Shown here in pieces: positions 16,735 to 24,824 of a stretch of 49,838 bases of DNA. Numbering within the stretch: the first letter of the stretch is position 1; the number at the start of each line of letters is the position of its first letter. Position numbers and translations under genes: made by a program. The notes under the pieces were generated by a model, which was given only the letters and a program-made list of their open reading frames with translations, searched no databases and was not told the origin of the DNA. Source of the DNA: Plebeiibacterium marinum (GTDB taxonomy: Bacteria > Bacteroidota > Bacteroidia > Bacteroidales > Marinilabiliaceae); NCBI RefSeq assembly GCF_026013615.1, contig NZ_JAPDPI010000039.1:1-49838 (forward strand). The letters run 5' to 3'.

Positions 16735-16806
16735 TAGCCGCACCAGGACTCGAACCTGGATCTATTGTTTAGGAAACAACTATTCTATCCCTTGAACTAT
16801 GCAGCC
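16735..16806 (-). tRNA. tRNA-Arg (anticodon CCT)
   Basis: A 72-nt cloverleaf on the minus strand: acceptor GGCTGCA with TGCGGCT (two G-U pairs), D-arm GTTC..GAAT, anticodon stem GTTGT/ACAAT with loop TTCCTAA (anticodon CCT, reading AGG), and T-arm CCAGG TTCGAGT CCTGG. CCA is not encoded. A bidirectional terminator follows the 3' end. A 20-bp copy of the 3' end occurs at 16917-16937. Confidence 0.95.
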
Positions 16807-16916
16807 ATCCGTTAATGTGGGTGCAAATATAAATAAAAATGTGAAATAGTAAAGTTATCTAGTAAGCTTATTTTATCTGAAGCTACTACCCTTGCTCATA
16901 ATATAAATAAAGTTCA

Positions 16917-16937
16917 TTTTGTAGCCGCACCAGAACT
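16917..16937 (-). repeat. Fragment of the tRNA-Arg 3' end
   Basis: GTAGCCGCACCAGAACT matches the tRNA 3' end at 16734-16750 with one mismatch. It lies on the 5' side of the tRNA, about 110 bp away. It may be the relic of a deleted tandem tRNA copy or of an old recombination event. Confidence 0.6.
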
Positions 16938-17033
16938 ACAAGCTATTTCCCTATAATTCAAACACTATAAACCACATAACAAAACTTTGTATCTTCGAGA
17001 CCTGGCGATAACCTTTTCCAGAAACACATCCCA

Positions 17034-17068
17034 CAAAAAAGGCCGATTCTAAAAAAGAACCGACCTTT
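17034..17068 (-). terminator. Terminator of the DUF6266 gene
   Basis: On the minus strand a 13-bp stem (AAAGGTCGGTTCT with AGAATCGGCCTTT, two G-U pairs) has a 5-nt loop and a T-run. The G-U pairs make it strong only in the minus-strand RNA, which matches the direction of the gene. Confidence 0.8.
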
Positions 17069-17090
17069 GGTAGACTAAATATAAACTAAC

Positions 17091-17750
17091 TTATTCTGGA
17101 ACAACTACAGAACCCACATACAAACTATTGCTTACTTGCAGGTTGTCGTCAGTGGCGGCAAAAGCCAAATAACAATGAACCTCGGTTCCTGCCGGGGCAA
17201 CCGGAATCCCTACAGAACCCGTGCCGTCCCCTCTTTTAAATTTTCGCAACGAATACTTGGGCTGATAGCCATCGGCAAGGGTTACTAAAATGGCATTGTT
17301 AGCATTTAAAAAGCTGTTGTACGAATCCGTTTCATCTTCGCAACCATCACCGGGTTCCCATGTAAAAACAGCTTTCCTTTCTATCAACTCTACCGAGTAT
17401 TCCTCTGGAATATGTAATGAACCTTTTGCGAGTTGCAATCGTGGATAAATTACATTATACGAAGGATAATCTCCTTCAATAGCATAGTTCAACAATTCAC
17501 TCATGGCTGCGTTACGCGCCGATTTATTATGCTCTTGCATCCTGAACCCAATTTTAATAATTGATTGTAATGGCTGGATGAAATTTGATGCAAACTGGAA
17601 CTTAGCTCTTTGCATAATTTGTTTCTTGCTCCATTTGGTAGGCTTATCAGGCATCGATTTCATATATTTTACACCTTTCCAACTGCTACCTACTGTGTTT
17701 CCAATTTTACCTTTGAAACTTCCGTTTATTCCTTTATTATACGTTCCCAT
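17091..17750 (-). CDS. DUF6266 family protein
   Basis: A 219-aa protein of a family common in Bacteroidota and of unknown function. The N-terminus MGTYNKGINGSFKGKIGNTVGSSWKG, with repeated Gly-hydrophobic pattern, is characteristic. A basic helical region (KWSKKQIMQRAKFQFA) and a C-terminal beta-rich half with two Ig-like stretches (VFTWEPGDG and VHCYLAFAA) follow. No signal peptide is evident. Phage- or contractile-system links have been suggested for similar proteins, but nothing here supports that. It is a single gene with its own terminator. Confidence 0.78.
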   Translation of the reverse strand: MGTYNKGINGSFKGKIGNTVGSSWKGVKYMKSMPDKPTKWSKKQIMQRAKFQFASNFIQPLQSIIKIGFRMQEHNKSARNAAMSELLNYAIEGDYPSYNVIYPRLQLAKGSLHIPEEYSVELIERKAVFTWEPGDGCEDETDSYNSFLNANNAILVTLADGYQPKYSLRKFKRGDGTGSVGIPVAPAGTEVHCYLAFAATDDNLQVSNSLYVGSVVVPE

Positions 17751-17817
17751 GACTTTAATTTTTGTAATCCATCCTTTTACTGATCAGGAAAAAAAGATGG
17801 ATTGGGTTAAACATTTT

Positions 17818-17915
17818 CAGTTACCGGTAATCAGTTAACAGTTATCAATAAGCAATTTTCAGTCATCAATTTTTGTTAATTCATTGATCATTGTTCATTG
17901 TTTATTGTTTAATGC
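17818..17915 (+). repeat. Heptamer array, units CAGTTAA then TCATTGT
   Basis: Fourteen in-phase 7-mers: CAGTTAC, CGGTAAT, CAGTTAA, CAGTTAT, CAATAAG, CAATTTT, CAGTCAT, CAATTTT, TGTTAAT, TCATTGA, TCATTGT, TCATTGT, TTATTGT, TTAATGC. The unit changes gradually while the 7-bp phase is kept. Confidence 0.75.
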
Positions 17916-18054
17916 TAAAGTATATTGAAAAGGGATATTAAAAAATAACAGTAATTTTACTGTTACTTTTTTTCTTTATATATTGCAGTATATCTGGCAC
18001 ATACAATTTAAAGACATTTTAAATTTGAATAAGTTTTACCCCCAAAACAGCCCA

Positions 18055-18278
18055 GAATTCCATTTTTTGCCAAAAATGACCATTTTGGATTCCGATTTTG
18101 CTCAAAAAAGGCTGTTTTGGATTCCATTTTTGATGCTTTTAGCACTTTTTGGATTCTTTCTCCACAGCTTCTCCACCAAAAAGGATTATTTCTCCACTAT
18201 CTTCTACTGCGTCTCCACTACTTCTCCACGCTTCTCCTATGGCGCTCCACTTATTCTCCACACCTGCTCCATACCCAC
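18055..18278 (+). repeat. Degenerate 32-bp tandem repeat, seven units
   Basis: Seven contiguous 32-bp units start at 18055, 18087, 18119, 18151, 18183, 18215 and 18247. Units 1-5 begin GAATTCC, GGATTCC, GGATTCC, GGATTCT and GGATTAT. Units 4-7 share TCTCCAC at the same offset (9), with a second TTCTCC-like block about 10-11 bp later. The period is not a multiple of three, so it is not coding. The strand is strongly pyrimidine-biased. Confidence 0.65.
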
Positions 18279-18504
18279 TCTATAATGGCTACCAGGCAAC
18301 TCTACTCTTTTCTTACCATTGTGTTATGCTTTTATTATCGTTATATACACAGTACTAGTGGAGAAACAGTAGAACATCATAAGAAAATGGTAACAAATAA
18401 TATGTAGTTGGTATGCAGCAGTGTTGGAGTTATTTTGCAGAGTATTCAATAAAGTTTACTAATCCTTAGTCATTTCCATAAATAAGCCCTTCCTTTGTTA
18501 TTCT

Positions 18505-19269
18505 ATGATTGAAACAATACTAAATCCATTACATACCGACTGGAAAATTTGGGGCATCACTGTTTTTTGCGCCTTTGTGGCCGGATTAAGCAAAAGCGGC
18601 TTAAAAGGTTTTGCGATGATCAACATCCCGATACTGGCCATTTTTTACGGAGGAATGGCCTCTACAGGCATCCTGCTTCCTTTTTTAATCTTTGGAGATA
18701 TATTTGCTGTTATTTATTACCGCCGGAGTGCCGAATGGAAATATATTAAAAAGCTGTTTCCGTGGGCAATGATGGGACTGATATTAGCAGTATTTGTTGG
18801 CAAATATGTTAACGATGACCAGTTTAGAAATGCCATTGCCATTGCCATTTTGGTATGCTTGTCGCTTATTATATACCGCGATGTTTTTGGAGGAAAAATA
18901 AATATTACCGATAAAAAATGGTTTTCGACTTCTTTGGGAATTTCGGGAGGATTTGCCACCATGATTGGAAATGCGGCCGGCCCCATTTTTAATCTATACC
19001 TGATGAGCATGAGACTGCCTAAAGAAGCCTTTATAGGTACCGGCGCCTTTTTTTATCTCATCCTCAATCTAATAAAGGTACCCATTCACGTATTTTACTG
19101 GGAATCGATTACCTGGCAAACATTCCAGCTGAATTTGATATGCCTGCCCATATTAATAATTGGTGCTTTTATTGGAAAACGAATTGTAAAATTGATTCCG
19201 GAAAAAGCATATCGCTATTTTGTATTAAGCGTAATTACACTTTCCGCCATTCTGCTGTTTTTTAAATAG
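18505..19269 (+). CDS. TauE/SafE-family sulfite/anion exporter
   Basis: A 254-aa inner-membrane protein with about eight hydrophobic helices and the internal duplication typical of the TauE/SafE (DUF81) family. Repeat signatures GLSKSGLKGFAMI (N-half, ~residue 28) and GGFATMIGNAAGPIFNLYL (C-half, ~residue 150) are present. Members move sulfite, sulfoacetate, sulfonates or other small anions; the substrate is unknown here. It is a single gene with no sulfur genes adjoining it, although a sulfur-redox fusion lies 6 kb away. Confidence 0.88.
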   Translation: MIETILNPLHTDWKIWGITVFCAFVAGLSKSGLKGFAMINIPILAIFYGGMASTGILLPFLIFGDIFAVIYYRRSAEWKYIKKLFPWAMMGLILAVFVGKYVNDDQFRNAIAIAILVCLSLIIYRDVFGGKINITDKKWFSTSLGISGGFATMIGNAAGPIFNLYLMSMRLPKEAFIGTGAFFYLILNLIKVPIHVFYWESITWQTFQLNLICLPILIIGAFIGKRIVKLIPEKAYRYFVLSVITLSAILLFFK

Positions 19270-19371
19270 ATTTTGTCGAACAAATATAACACAACTCACA
19301 TATTTGTTTAAACAGGATCAAGTTATTTAAAACATTTTTCATTTTACTGATTGTTGGTATACTAAATTTAT

Positions 19372-19379
19372 TACATTTG
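19372..19379 (+). promoter_or_regulatory. -7 element before cobalamin riboswitch 1
   Basis: TACATTTG matches TAnnTTTG and lies 5 bp before the aptamer P1 stem. A TTGTTGG at 19351 is a weak -33 candidate. Confidence 0.6.
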
Positions 19380-19384
19380 CACGC

Positions 19385-19648
19385 AATTAAGTAATTTATT
19401 TACCTCTTTGGTAATAAACGAAAGGGAACCCGGTTTAAATCCGGGGCTGTACCCGCAGCTGTAAGTTTCATTCTTTTGTGTAAAAAGACAATATGTTTTG
19501 AACTACAAGGCCACTATTACCACTATAGTTTCAACAAAGGCAGGTGTTTAATTCTATTTAAGTAGAAGAACAATCCGCTACCATTAAACTACAGTGGATA
19601 ACTTGGGAAGGCATCAAAACAGAAACAAGCCAGAAGACCTGCTTAATT
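19385..19648 (+). promoter_or_regulatory. Cobalamin riboswitch 1
   Basis: All core blocks are present: CCGGTTTAAATCCGGGGCTG, GTACCCGCAGCTGTAAG, the AAGGCCACT segment, TGGGAAGGC, and the B12 box AGCCAGAAGACCTGC (19628-19642). P1 can be drawn between AATTAAG (19385-19391) and CTTAATT (19642-19648). It precedes the TonB receptor/CbiK unit by 78 bp. It carries an extra hairpin (TTCTATTTAAGTAGAAGAA) shared with riboswitch 3. Adenosylcobalamin or another cobalamin is expected to lower expression. Confidence 0.95.
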
Positions 19649-19726
19649 AAAAGCTTTATGCAGTAATCAATTTCGGGTTAAGATTTTGCTGCATACAAAA
19701 TTTATCATTTTTGTTATTTATTTATA

Positions 19727-22009
19727 ATGAAACGCATTTATGTAATTGCGCTCATTGGGCTATGCTTTAATTTTGGTATATCCCATGCGCAAAACATTAT
19801 TTTTCGTGGCATTGTGGTTGATATCACCAACCATAAACCTATTGAATTTGTCAACGTGTATTTGGAAAACACGTCGAACATTGTATACAGTAATCACGAT
19901 GGCTCTTACATTTTTAAAGGAGTAAAACCCGGCAATTATGTGTTATGCGCATCGTGCATTGGATACCACACTTATAAAACTCAAGTCAATCTGGATTCCA
20001 ACAATAAAATTTATAATATAGAGCTAAAGCCGTCGGTAGAAAACCTCTCCCCCATTGTTGTTACTGGCACCGGAACAAAATACCGATTAGAAAATGCCCC
20101 TGTGCAGACCGAGATTATTTCGGGCGAAACAATTCGTCAGGTTTCAGGAAGAGGCACCGAAGAAATAATCTCAAATCTTTCTGCCTCACTAGATTTTAAT
20201 ACAAGCTCAATGGGCTCTACCATAAAGATTAACGGTTTAGGAGACGACTGTATTCTAATTTTAGTAAATGGTAAACGACTAACCGGAAATATAGGAAACC
20301 GTTTTGATTTGAGCAGGATAGATCCCAATGACATAAAGCAAATTGAAATTGTAAAAGGAGCTTCTTCAACGCTTTATGGTTCCGATGCAATTGCCGGGGT
20401 TATTAACATTATTACGAAAAAGCCTAAACAAAATATCAGCATTAAAAACAGCACACGGGTTGGGGCACACAATGAATGGAAACAACTAAATACCCTATCT
20501 TACAAAAAGGATAAGTTATCAACCAAAACTTCATTTTCCAGAAGTCAAACTGATGGATGGCAACTAAATACAATGGAGTACAACCGAAAATGGGAAAGCA
20601 ACCACGAACTTCCATACCTAAAAAGGACTTACGACAAACCGGTAAACAAAAAACGTTCTTATACTTTAACTCAATCACTTTCGTACAATTTTAACCCAAA
20701 GCTAAACATGGATGCGGAGTTATCGTGGTACGAAAAAACATTGTTTTTCCCTTTTAAAGGGAATATGCACAATTACTATTATAATAATAGAAGTGCGTCT
20801 ACAGGTGGAAAATACCGTCTTAAAAATAAGAATTATATAAATTTCAGTTTAGAATATGGTAACTTTCTGTATTACAAAACGTTCCCTTACAAATACAACG
20901 AACAATATATCACACCCGATGGTGTTTTGCAGGTAACTTATTATCCTGGCGACCGTTTTAAAAACTCTGAGCAAACTAACATCACATTTAATGCAAAAGG
21001 GGTGTTTTATCTTAATAACAAGAACACCTTAAGCATTGGAACCGAAATATTGGGAGACTATCTGGAAGCAAAATACAGGTTGGTGAAAGACAATGTAAAT
21101 GCTTATACCTACGCTTTATACTTACAGGATGAATTTAAATTAAAAGGGCATTTGAGCTTTGTAGGAGGAATAAGGTTTATTTATCATGAAAAATTTGGAA
21201 CTATTGCCACACCCAAAATATCCATCATGTATAAAACCGGCAAATTTACACACCGAGCCACTTATGCCAATGGTTTTAGAAGTCCCACATTAAAAGAACT
21301 GTACTACTATTATGAGAGTAACCGAATGGGAACTTATACTTTATACAAAGGAAACTCCGATTTAAAACCACAAAAATCAAATTACTACAGCATATCAACA
21401 CAGTTCAGGAAAAAAGCATTTAAAACTGACATATGCCTATTTATCAATCAGATAAAAAATATGATTGATTATAAAATATTACCTACAGAATATGACCATG
21501 AGCGCAGGGGGGTTGAAGAAACAAAAATGAGATATAACATTAACGAGGCACAATTGACTGGTGCTGATTGGTCTTTTACCATAAAACCTATTTCAGACTT
21601 ATCTGTAAACGGAAGCTACAGTTACGTTGATGCACAAAACCAAACTTTAAGTACCCGCTTAAATGGGACTTCGGAGCACAGCGCCACTTTTAAAACATCA
21701 TGGACTCAAAAATGGAACCACTATTCTTTAAACCTGAACATTTCCGGCACCTATAGATCCGACAAATTTTATTTGGAAGAAGATGATTACAAACAATATG
21801 CAGATAAATATCAATTATGGAAACTAACCACTTCCCACACTTTTAAAAAGTACAAAAACGTGGATATTATCCTCACTGCAGGAATCGATAACATTTTTAA
21901 TTACGTGGATAACAGACCATATGGAGGCCATTATGGAACTTTGAATCCGGGTAGAACACTTTTTACAGCCTTAAACATCATTTTTAATAAAGACGAAAAC
22001 AGACAATAG
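19727..22009 (+). CDS. TonB-dependent receptor, BtuB-like (corrinoid or precursor uptake)
   Basis: A 760-aa outer-membrane receptor: signal peptide (cleavage near SHAQ, ~22), carboxypeptidase-like beta-sandwich (residues ~25-105, PIEFVNVYLENT and DGSYIFKGVKPGNY), plug domain (~110-235, KGASSTLYGSDAIAGVINIITKKP), then a 22-strand barrel ending LNPGRTLFTALNIIF. The riboswitch leader and the following cbiK point to uptake of cobalamin, a precursor, or a cobalt/tetrapyrrole compound. It is a paralogue of the receptor at 29174-31357; both share LKELYYYYE/LKELYYTYE and the PYGGHY/PYGSHY end. The exact ligand cannot be read from sequence. Confidence 0.92.
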   Translation: MKRIYVIALIGLCFNFGISHAQNIIFRGIVVDITNHKPIEFVNVYLENTSNIVYSNHDGSYIFKGVKPGNYVLCASCIGYHTYKTQVNLDSNNKIYNIELKPSVENLSPIVVTGTGTKYRLENAPVQTEIISGETIRQVSGRGTEEIISNLSASLDFNTSSMGSTIKINGLGDDCILILVNGKRLTGNIGNRFDLSRIDPNDIKQIEIVKGASSTLYGSDAIAGVINIITKKPKQNISIKNSTRVGAHNEWKQLNTLSYKKDKLSTKTSFSRSQTDGWQLNTMEYNRKWESNHELPYLKRTYDKPVNKKRSYTLTQSLSYNFNPKLNMDAELSWYEKTLFFPFKGNMHNYYYNNRSASTGGKYRLKNKNYINFSLEYGNFLYYKTFPYKYNEQYITPDGVLQVTYYPGDRFKNSEQTNITFNAKGVFYLNNKNTLSIGTEILGDYLEAKYRLVKDNVNAYTYALYLQDEFKLKGHLSFVGGIRFIYHEKFGTIATPKISIMYKTGKFTHRATYANGFRSPTLKELYYYYESNRMGTYTLYKGNSDLKPQKSNYYSISTQFRKKAFKTDICLFINQIKNMIDYKILPTEYDHERRGVEETKMRYNINEAQLTGADWSFTIKPISDLSVNGSYSYVDAQNQTLSTRLNGTSEHSATFKTSWTQKWNHYSLNLNISGTYRSDKFYLEEDDYKQYADKYQLWKLTTSHTFKKYKNVDIILTAGIDNIFNYVDNRPYGGHYGTLNPGRTLFTALNIIFNKDENRQ

Positions 22010-22068
22010 CTAATGATTATATCCCATTAGTTTACAAATTATACAATTACAAACTAAATTATTTAAAC

Positions 22069-22992
22069 ATGAACATTTTTAAAAAAGCACTTTTTGCATT
22101 TGGATTAGCAGGTTTAGTTTTTACTGCTTGCAATGACAATGATGATGACGATTTCAAGTTAGGAGATAAAGAAGGAACAGTATTGGTAACTTTCGGTTCC
22201 TCGTACGAAGCGCCACAGCAAACATTTGCAACTATGGGTGCAGCTGCAAAAGCGAAATTTCCAAATGAAGAAATCCGCTGGGGATACACTTCTGACCTTA
22301 TTTTAAACATCCTTCGCCAGGGAAATGGAGAAAATGGTATTCAAAAAGACAATGACACTCCACAAGAAGCCATAACAAATATGATAAAAGAAGGATATTC
22401 AAAATTCACAGTTCAATCTTTACACGTTATTCCAGGTGAGGAGTACGAGGAAATGATTGAAAAAGCAAATACTGTTAAAAAAGAATACCCAGATATTGAA
22501 ATTAGTTTTGGTAAACCACTGTTGGATTCAGACGAAGATTTACAAGCAGTTGCTGAAGTATTAAATGCGAAATTTGCAACAGAATTATCTGCTGGTCCTG
22601 TAATATTCATGGGACACGGAACTCCACACGAAGCTGATGGACAGTATACAAAACTTGAAACAAAGCTTAAAGCATTAAATACCAACTTTTTTGTTGGCAC
22701 AGTGGAGGGCATTGGATTTGACGCTGATGAAACTTCAATTGGCGGTATTTTAAATAAAATCCCAGCCGGAACAACAAATATTACCATTTCTCCACTTATG
22801 TCAATTGCAGGTGACCATGCCAACAATGATATGGCTGGAGTAACAGGTGAAACAGATCCTGCCGAGCAATCGTGGAAGGAAAGATTAGAAGCTGCCGGGT
22901 ATATAGTAAACATTGTTATGAAGGGTTTAGGTGATTATGCTGAGATCAACGCTATTTGGATGGATCACTTAAATACTGCAATGAATAAATAA
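22069..22992 (+). CDS. cbiK: CbiK-family chelatase, exported lipoprotein (copy 1)
   Basis: A 307-aa class II tetrapyrrole chelatase of the CbiK family (sirohydrochlorin cobaltochelatase fold). It keeps VLVTFGSS, SLHVIPGEEY, the metal/active His in MGHGTPHE (His183) and the second His in AGDHANND (His250). Unlike cytosolic CbiK it begins with a lipoprotein signal, LVFTAC (Cys21), followed by an acidic linker NDNDDDDF, so it should sit in the periplasm or on a membrane. It lies 59 bp after a TonB receptor under the same riboswitch and ends at a terminator. By analogy with IhtB of Porphyromonas gingivalis, it may insert or remove metal during tetrapyrrole uptake; that is inference. Confidence 0.9.
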   Translation: MNIFKKALFAFGLAGLVFTACNDNDDDDFKLGDKEGTVLVTFGSSYEAPQQTFATMGAAAKAKFPNEEIRWGYTSDLILNILRQGNGENGIQKDNDTPQEAITNMIKEGYSKFTVQSLHVIPGEEYEEMIEKANTVKKEYPDIEISFGKPLLDSDEDLQAVAEVLNAKFATELSAGPVIFMGHGTPHEADGQYTKLETKLKALNTNFFVGTVEGIGFDADETSIGGILNKIPAGTTNITISPLMSIAGDHANNDMAGVTGETDPAEQSWKERLEAAGYIVNIVMKGLGDYAEINAIWMDHLNTAMNK

Positions 22993-23042
22993 CCTATAAG
23001 ATAATTTTATATCTCTGCTACGGATATATTTTGTTTGTGATG

Positions 23043-23074
23043 CCCACCTGGTTAACTGGGTTACCCAGGTGGGT
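23043..23074 (+). terminator. Terminator after the receptor/CbiK unit 1
   Basis: CCCACCTGG and CCAGGTGGG form a 9-bp stem with a 13-nt loop, followed by TATTGTTATAT. The T-run is broken, so efficiency is uncertain. Confidence 0.65.
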
Positions 23075-23113
23075 ATTGTTATATAATAACCAATCCTCAA
23101 TCATTACATCTCA

Positions 23114-23640
23114 GGATCAGATCTGTATTACCAAGCTGCAAATCAGATCTGTTCCGTAGCTTGAAAAAAAACATATTCTCCACATAATACGGAACAGATC
23201 TTAAACAATAACAGCCTATAAAGATCTGATCCTAATACTATCTCACACCCAAAAGCACTGAATTTCTTTACTATGTTCATTTAAAACGAAAAAATACGCA
23301 GTAATCAACACCTCTGGATCAGATCTGTATTACCTGGCTGCAAATCAGATCTGTTCCGTAGCCTGCACAAAAACATCTGCTCCACATAATACGGAACAGA
23401 TCTTAAACAATAACAGCCTATAAAGATCTGATCCTAATAAAATCTCACACCAAAAACACTGAATTTCTCTGCTATGCTCATCTAAAACGAAAAAAATACA
23501 TAGTAAGCAGCACCTCAGGATCAGATCTGTATACCTAAGCTGCAAATCAGATCTGTTCCGTAGCTTGCACAAAATCATATTCTCCACATAATACGGAACA
23601 GATCTTAAACAATAACAGCCTATAAAGATCTGATCCTAAT
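23114..23640. repeat. 42-bp palindromic element array, locus 1 (202-bp period, three units)
   Basis: Six 42-bp elements alternate in orientation: plus at 23114, 23316, 23518; minus at 23191, 23393, 23595. Each has arms GGATCAGATCT and AGATCTGTTCC around a 20-bp core. Plus and minus copies each recur exactly every 202 bp, so the region is a three-fold tandem repeat. There is no open frame. It lies between the cbiK terminator and the toxin-antitoxin pair. Confidence 0.95.
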
Positions 23641-23655
23641 AAAACTTCAAGACAA

Positions 23656-23946
23656 TTATTTTCTTTTCATCCAGGCTTTAGGGTTTCTGCTTGTATGAAG
23701 AATTGAAAGAACATAAATAACTTCATCTTCCACAATAAAGAATATTCCATAAGGAAATCTATCTGTAAATGCTCTTCTAATATTTTTATAGACTATCTGA
23801 AATTGTTCTGGATTCCTTTGAATTGCATTAATCTTGGCTTCCAGAGCTAATAAAAATTCATCCCCTAAGCCCTCCCGAGCAGTATTGTACCACAATGTCG
23901 CTTCTGTAGCATCTTTCTCCGCTAAAGGTTTGATTAACAAATCCAA
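23656..23946 (-). CDS. RelE/ParE-family toxin
   Basis: A 96-aa protein of the ParE/RelE superfamily. The pattern ALEAKINAIQRNPEQFQIVYKNIRRAFTDRFPYGIFFIVEDEVIYVLSILHTSRNP is the full family core (residues ~35-90), here with the typical RFPYGIFF and ILHTSRNP segments. It would inhibit growth by acting on DNA gyrase (ParE) or ribosome-bound mRNA (RelE); the sequence suggests ParE more than RelE, since basic catalytic residues of RelE are few. Its stop is near array locus 1. The antitoxin is 4 bp upstream. Confidence 0.9.
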   Translation of the reverse strand: MDLLIKPLAEKDATEATLWYNTAREGLGDEFLLALEAKINAIQRNPEQFQIVYKNIRRAFTDRFPYGIFFIVEDEVIYVLSILHTSRNPKAWMKRK

Positions 23947-23950
23947 CTTC

Positions 23951-24169
23951 CTATAACTGTTTTTTAATTCGTTTTTTTACATCAATCCAACTTGCCCCCT
24001 CTTCTTTCGATTCATTATGCTCCTTTAATCTATCATCTAACAATTGCTTAGTTTCCTCTGAAACTTCAATATTTTTACTGTTATCGGCAATACTATCCCA
24101 TATCGCTTCAACCATCAAAATTCTCTCAGAAACACTCAACTTCAATATATCCTGCATCATTCTTGTCAT
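23951..24169 (-). CDS. Antitoxin of the addiction-module (CHP02574-like) family
   Basis: A 72-aa antitoxin. The N-terminal MQDILKLSVSERILMVEAIWDSI is the hallmark of the 'addiction module protein' family that pairs with ParE-type toxins. The charged C-terminal half (residues ~35-72, ending SWIDVKKRIKKQL) would wrap the toxin. It is encoded first in the pair, 4 bp ahead of the toxin, as usual. Met5 is an alternative start. Autoregulation is typical, but no operator is identified. Confidence 0.88.
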   Translation of the reverse strand: MTRMMQDILKLSVSERILMVEAIWDSIADNSKNIEVSEETKQLLDDRLKEHNESKEEGASWIDVKKRIKKQL

Positions 24170-24208
24170 AATTTTTTCTTTACAGTTTTAACTCTATAAA
24201 CAACAACA

Positions 24209-24295
24209 TTAGCCTTTTTTATGCTCATCAGGAATATTAGTAGAATAAAGTTTCAATAATTCCTTCTGCATTTTACTATGAGCTGTAGTTCCCAT
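24209..24295 (-). pseudogene. Truncated small ORF (28 codons), possible gene remnant
   Basis: The frame encodes MGTTAHSKMQKELLKLYSTN followed by IPDEHKKG and a stop. The wording is protein-like (helix then PDEH turn) and resembles the N-terminus of short Bacteroidota proteins often found beside toxin-antitoxin genes, cut after the turn. It lies 40 bp upstream of the antitoxin on the same strand. It could be a real micropeptide; the remnant reading rests on memory of the family. Confidence 0.3.
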
Positions 24296-24361
24296 ATCTT
24301 TAACAGTTTGTTTCTACAAAGATAATAAAGATAACACCAAATACCTTAGACAACAATATCA

Positions 24362-24403
24362 AGAACAGATCTTACACAATAGCCGCCTATAAAGATCTGA
24401 TCC
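24362..24403 (-). repeat. Solo 42-bp palindromic element
   Basis: One minus-orientation copy with arms AGAACAGATCT and AGATCTGATCC, one base different from the consensus. No plus partner is beside it. It lies 80 bp before the promoter of the nrdD riboswitch. Confidence 0.9.
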
Positions 24404-24499
24404 TAATACCCCTATTTGTTCAATTGTTCATTTCTTTTTAATAACTATTCCCACCCCTTACCTATTGGCGTTTCTATTATTTATATTTTTGTGCTGCTG

Positions 24500-24664
24500 A
24501 AATGATTTAAGGGAATACTGTGAAAATCAGTAGCTGTACCCGCAGCCGTATGTTGCAAACAGCTTTAGAACCTCAATGCCACTATTAATCCGTCTCAGTT
24601 AAAATTACAGCGGATAAAATGGGAAGGCAATCTAAAGTGCAACGAGCCGGAAGACCTATCATTT
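24500..24664 (+). promoter_or_regulatory. Cobalamin riboswitch 2 (upstream of nrdD)
   Basis: Core blocks GTAGCTGTACCCGCAGCCGTA, AATGCCACT, TGGGAAGGC and B12 box AGCCGGAAGACCT (24645-24657) are present. P1 can be drawn between AAATGAT (24500-24506) and ATCATTT (24658-24664). It is shorter than the other two, lacking their extra arm. A TATTTTTG box at 24484-24491 is a likely -7 element. The leader runs 160 bp on to nrdD, space for an expression platform. Confidence 0.93.
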
Positions 24665-24824
24665 TTAGTACTATAATTTCGTAGCTTTCGGGAAAAAAGG
24701 CTAAGGAAATCAAGGCAATAAAAGTGATTCATTTCCTAAACATCTGAGAATTTTTACGCCCTTTGCTTTTCTTATTATTTAACCCAGCAGCTACCATTAA
24801 TTTATAATTTAAAACAAAAGTATT

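Noticed and set aside
16735-16937. Genomic island integrated at tRNA-Arg
   Set aside because: Only about 110 bp separate the tRNA and the repeated fragment, with no integrase; the fragment is on the wrong side for a standard att site.
17983-18407. Overlapping plus-strand open frames of 69-100 codons
   Set aside because: They lie across the 32-bp tandem repeat, whose period is not a multiple of three; composition is low-complexity and no start signals fit.
22413-22913. Antisense open frame of 166 codons within cbiK copy 1
   Set aside because: Shadow of a well-supported CbiK gene; Ser/Pro-rich composition typical of antisense frames.
23345-23587. Minus-strand open frame of 80 codons in array locus 1
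   Set aside because: Runs through the 202-bp tandem repeat and is not maintained in the other repeat units.
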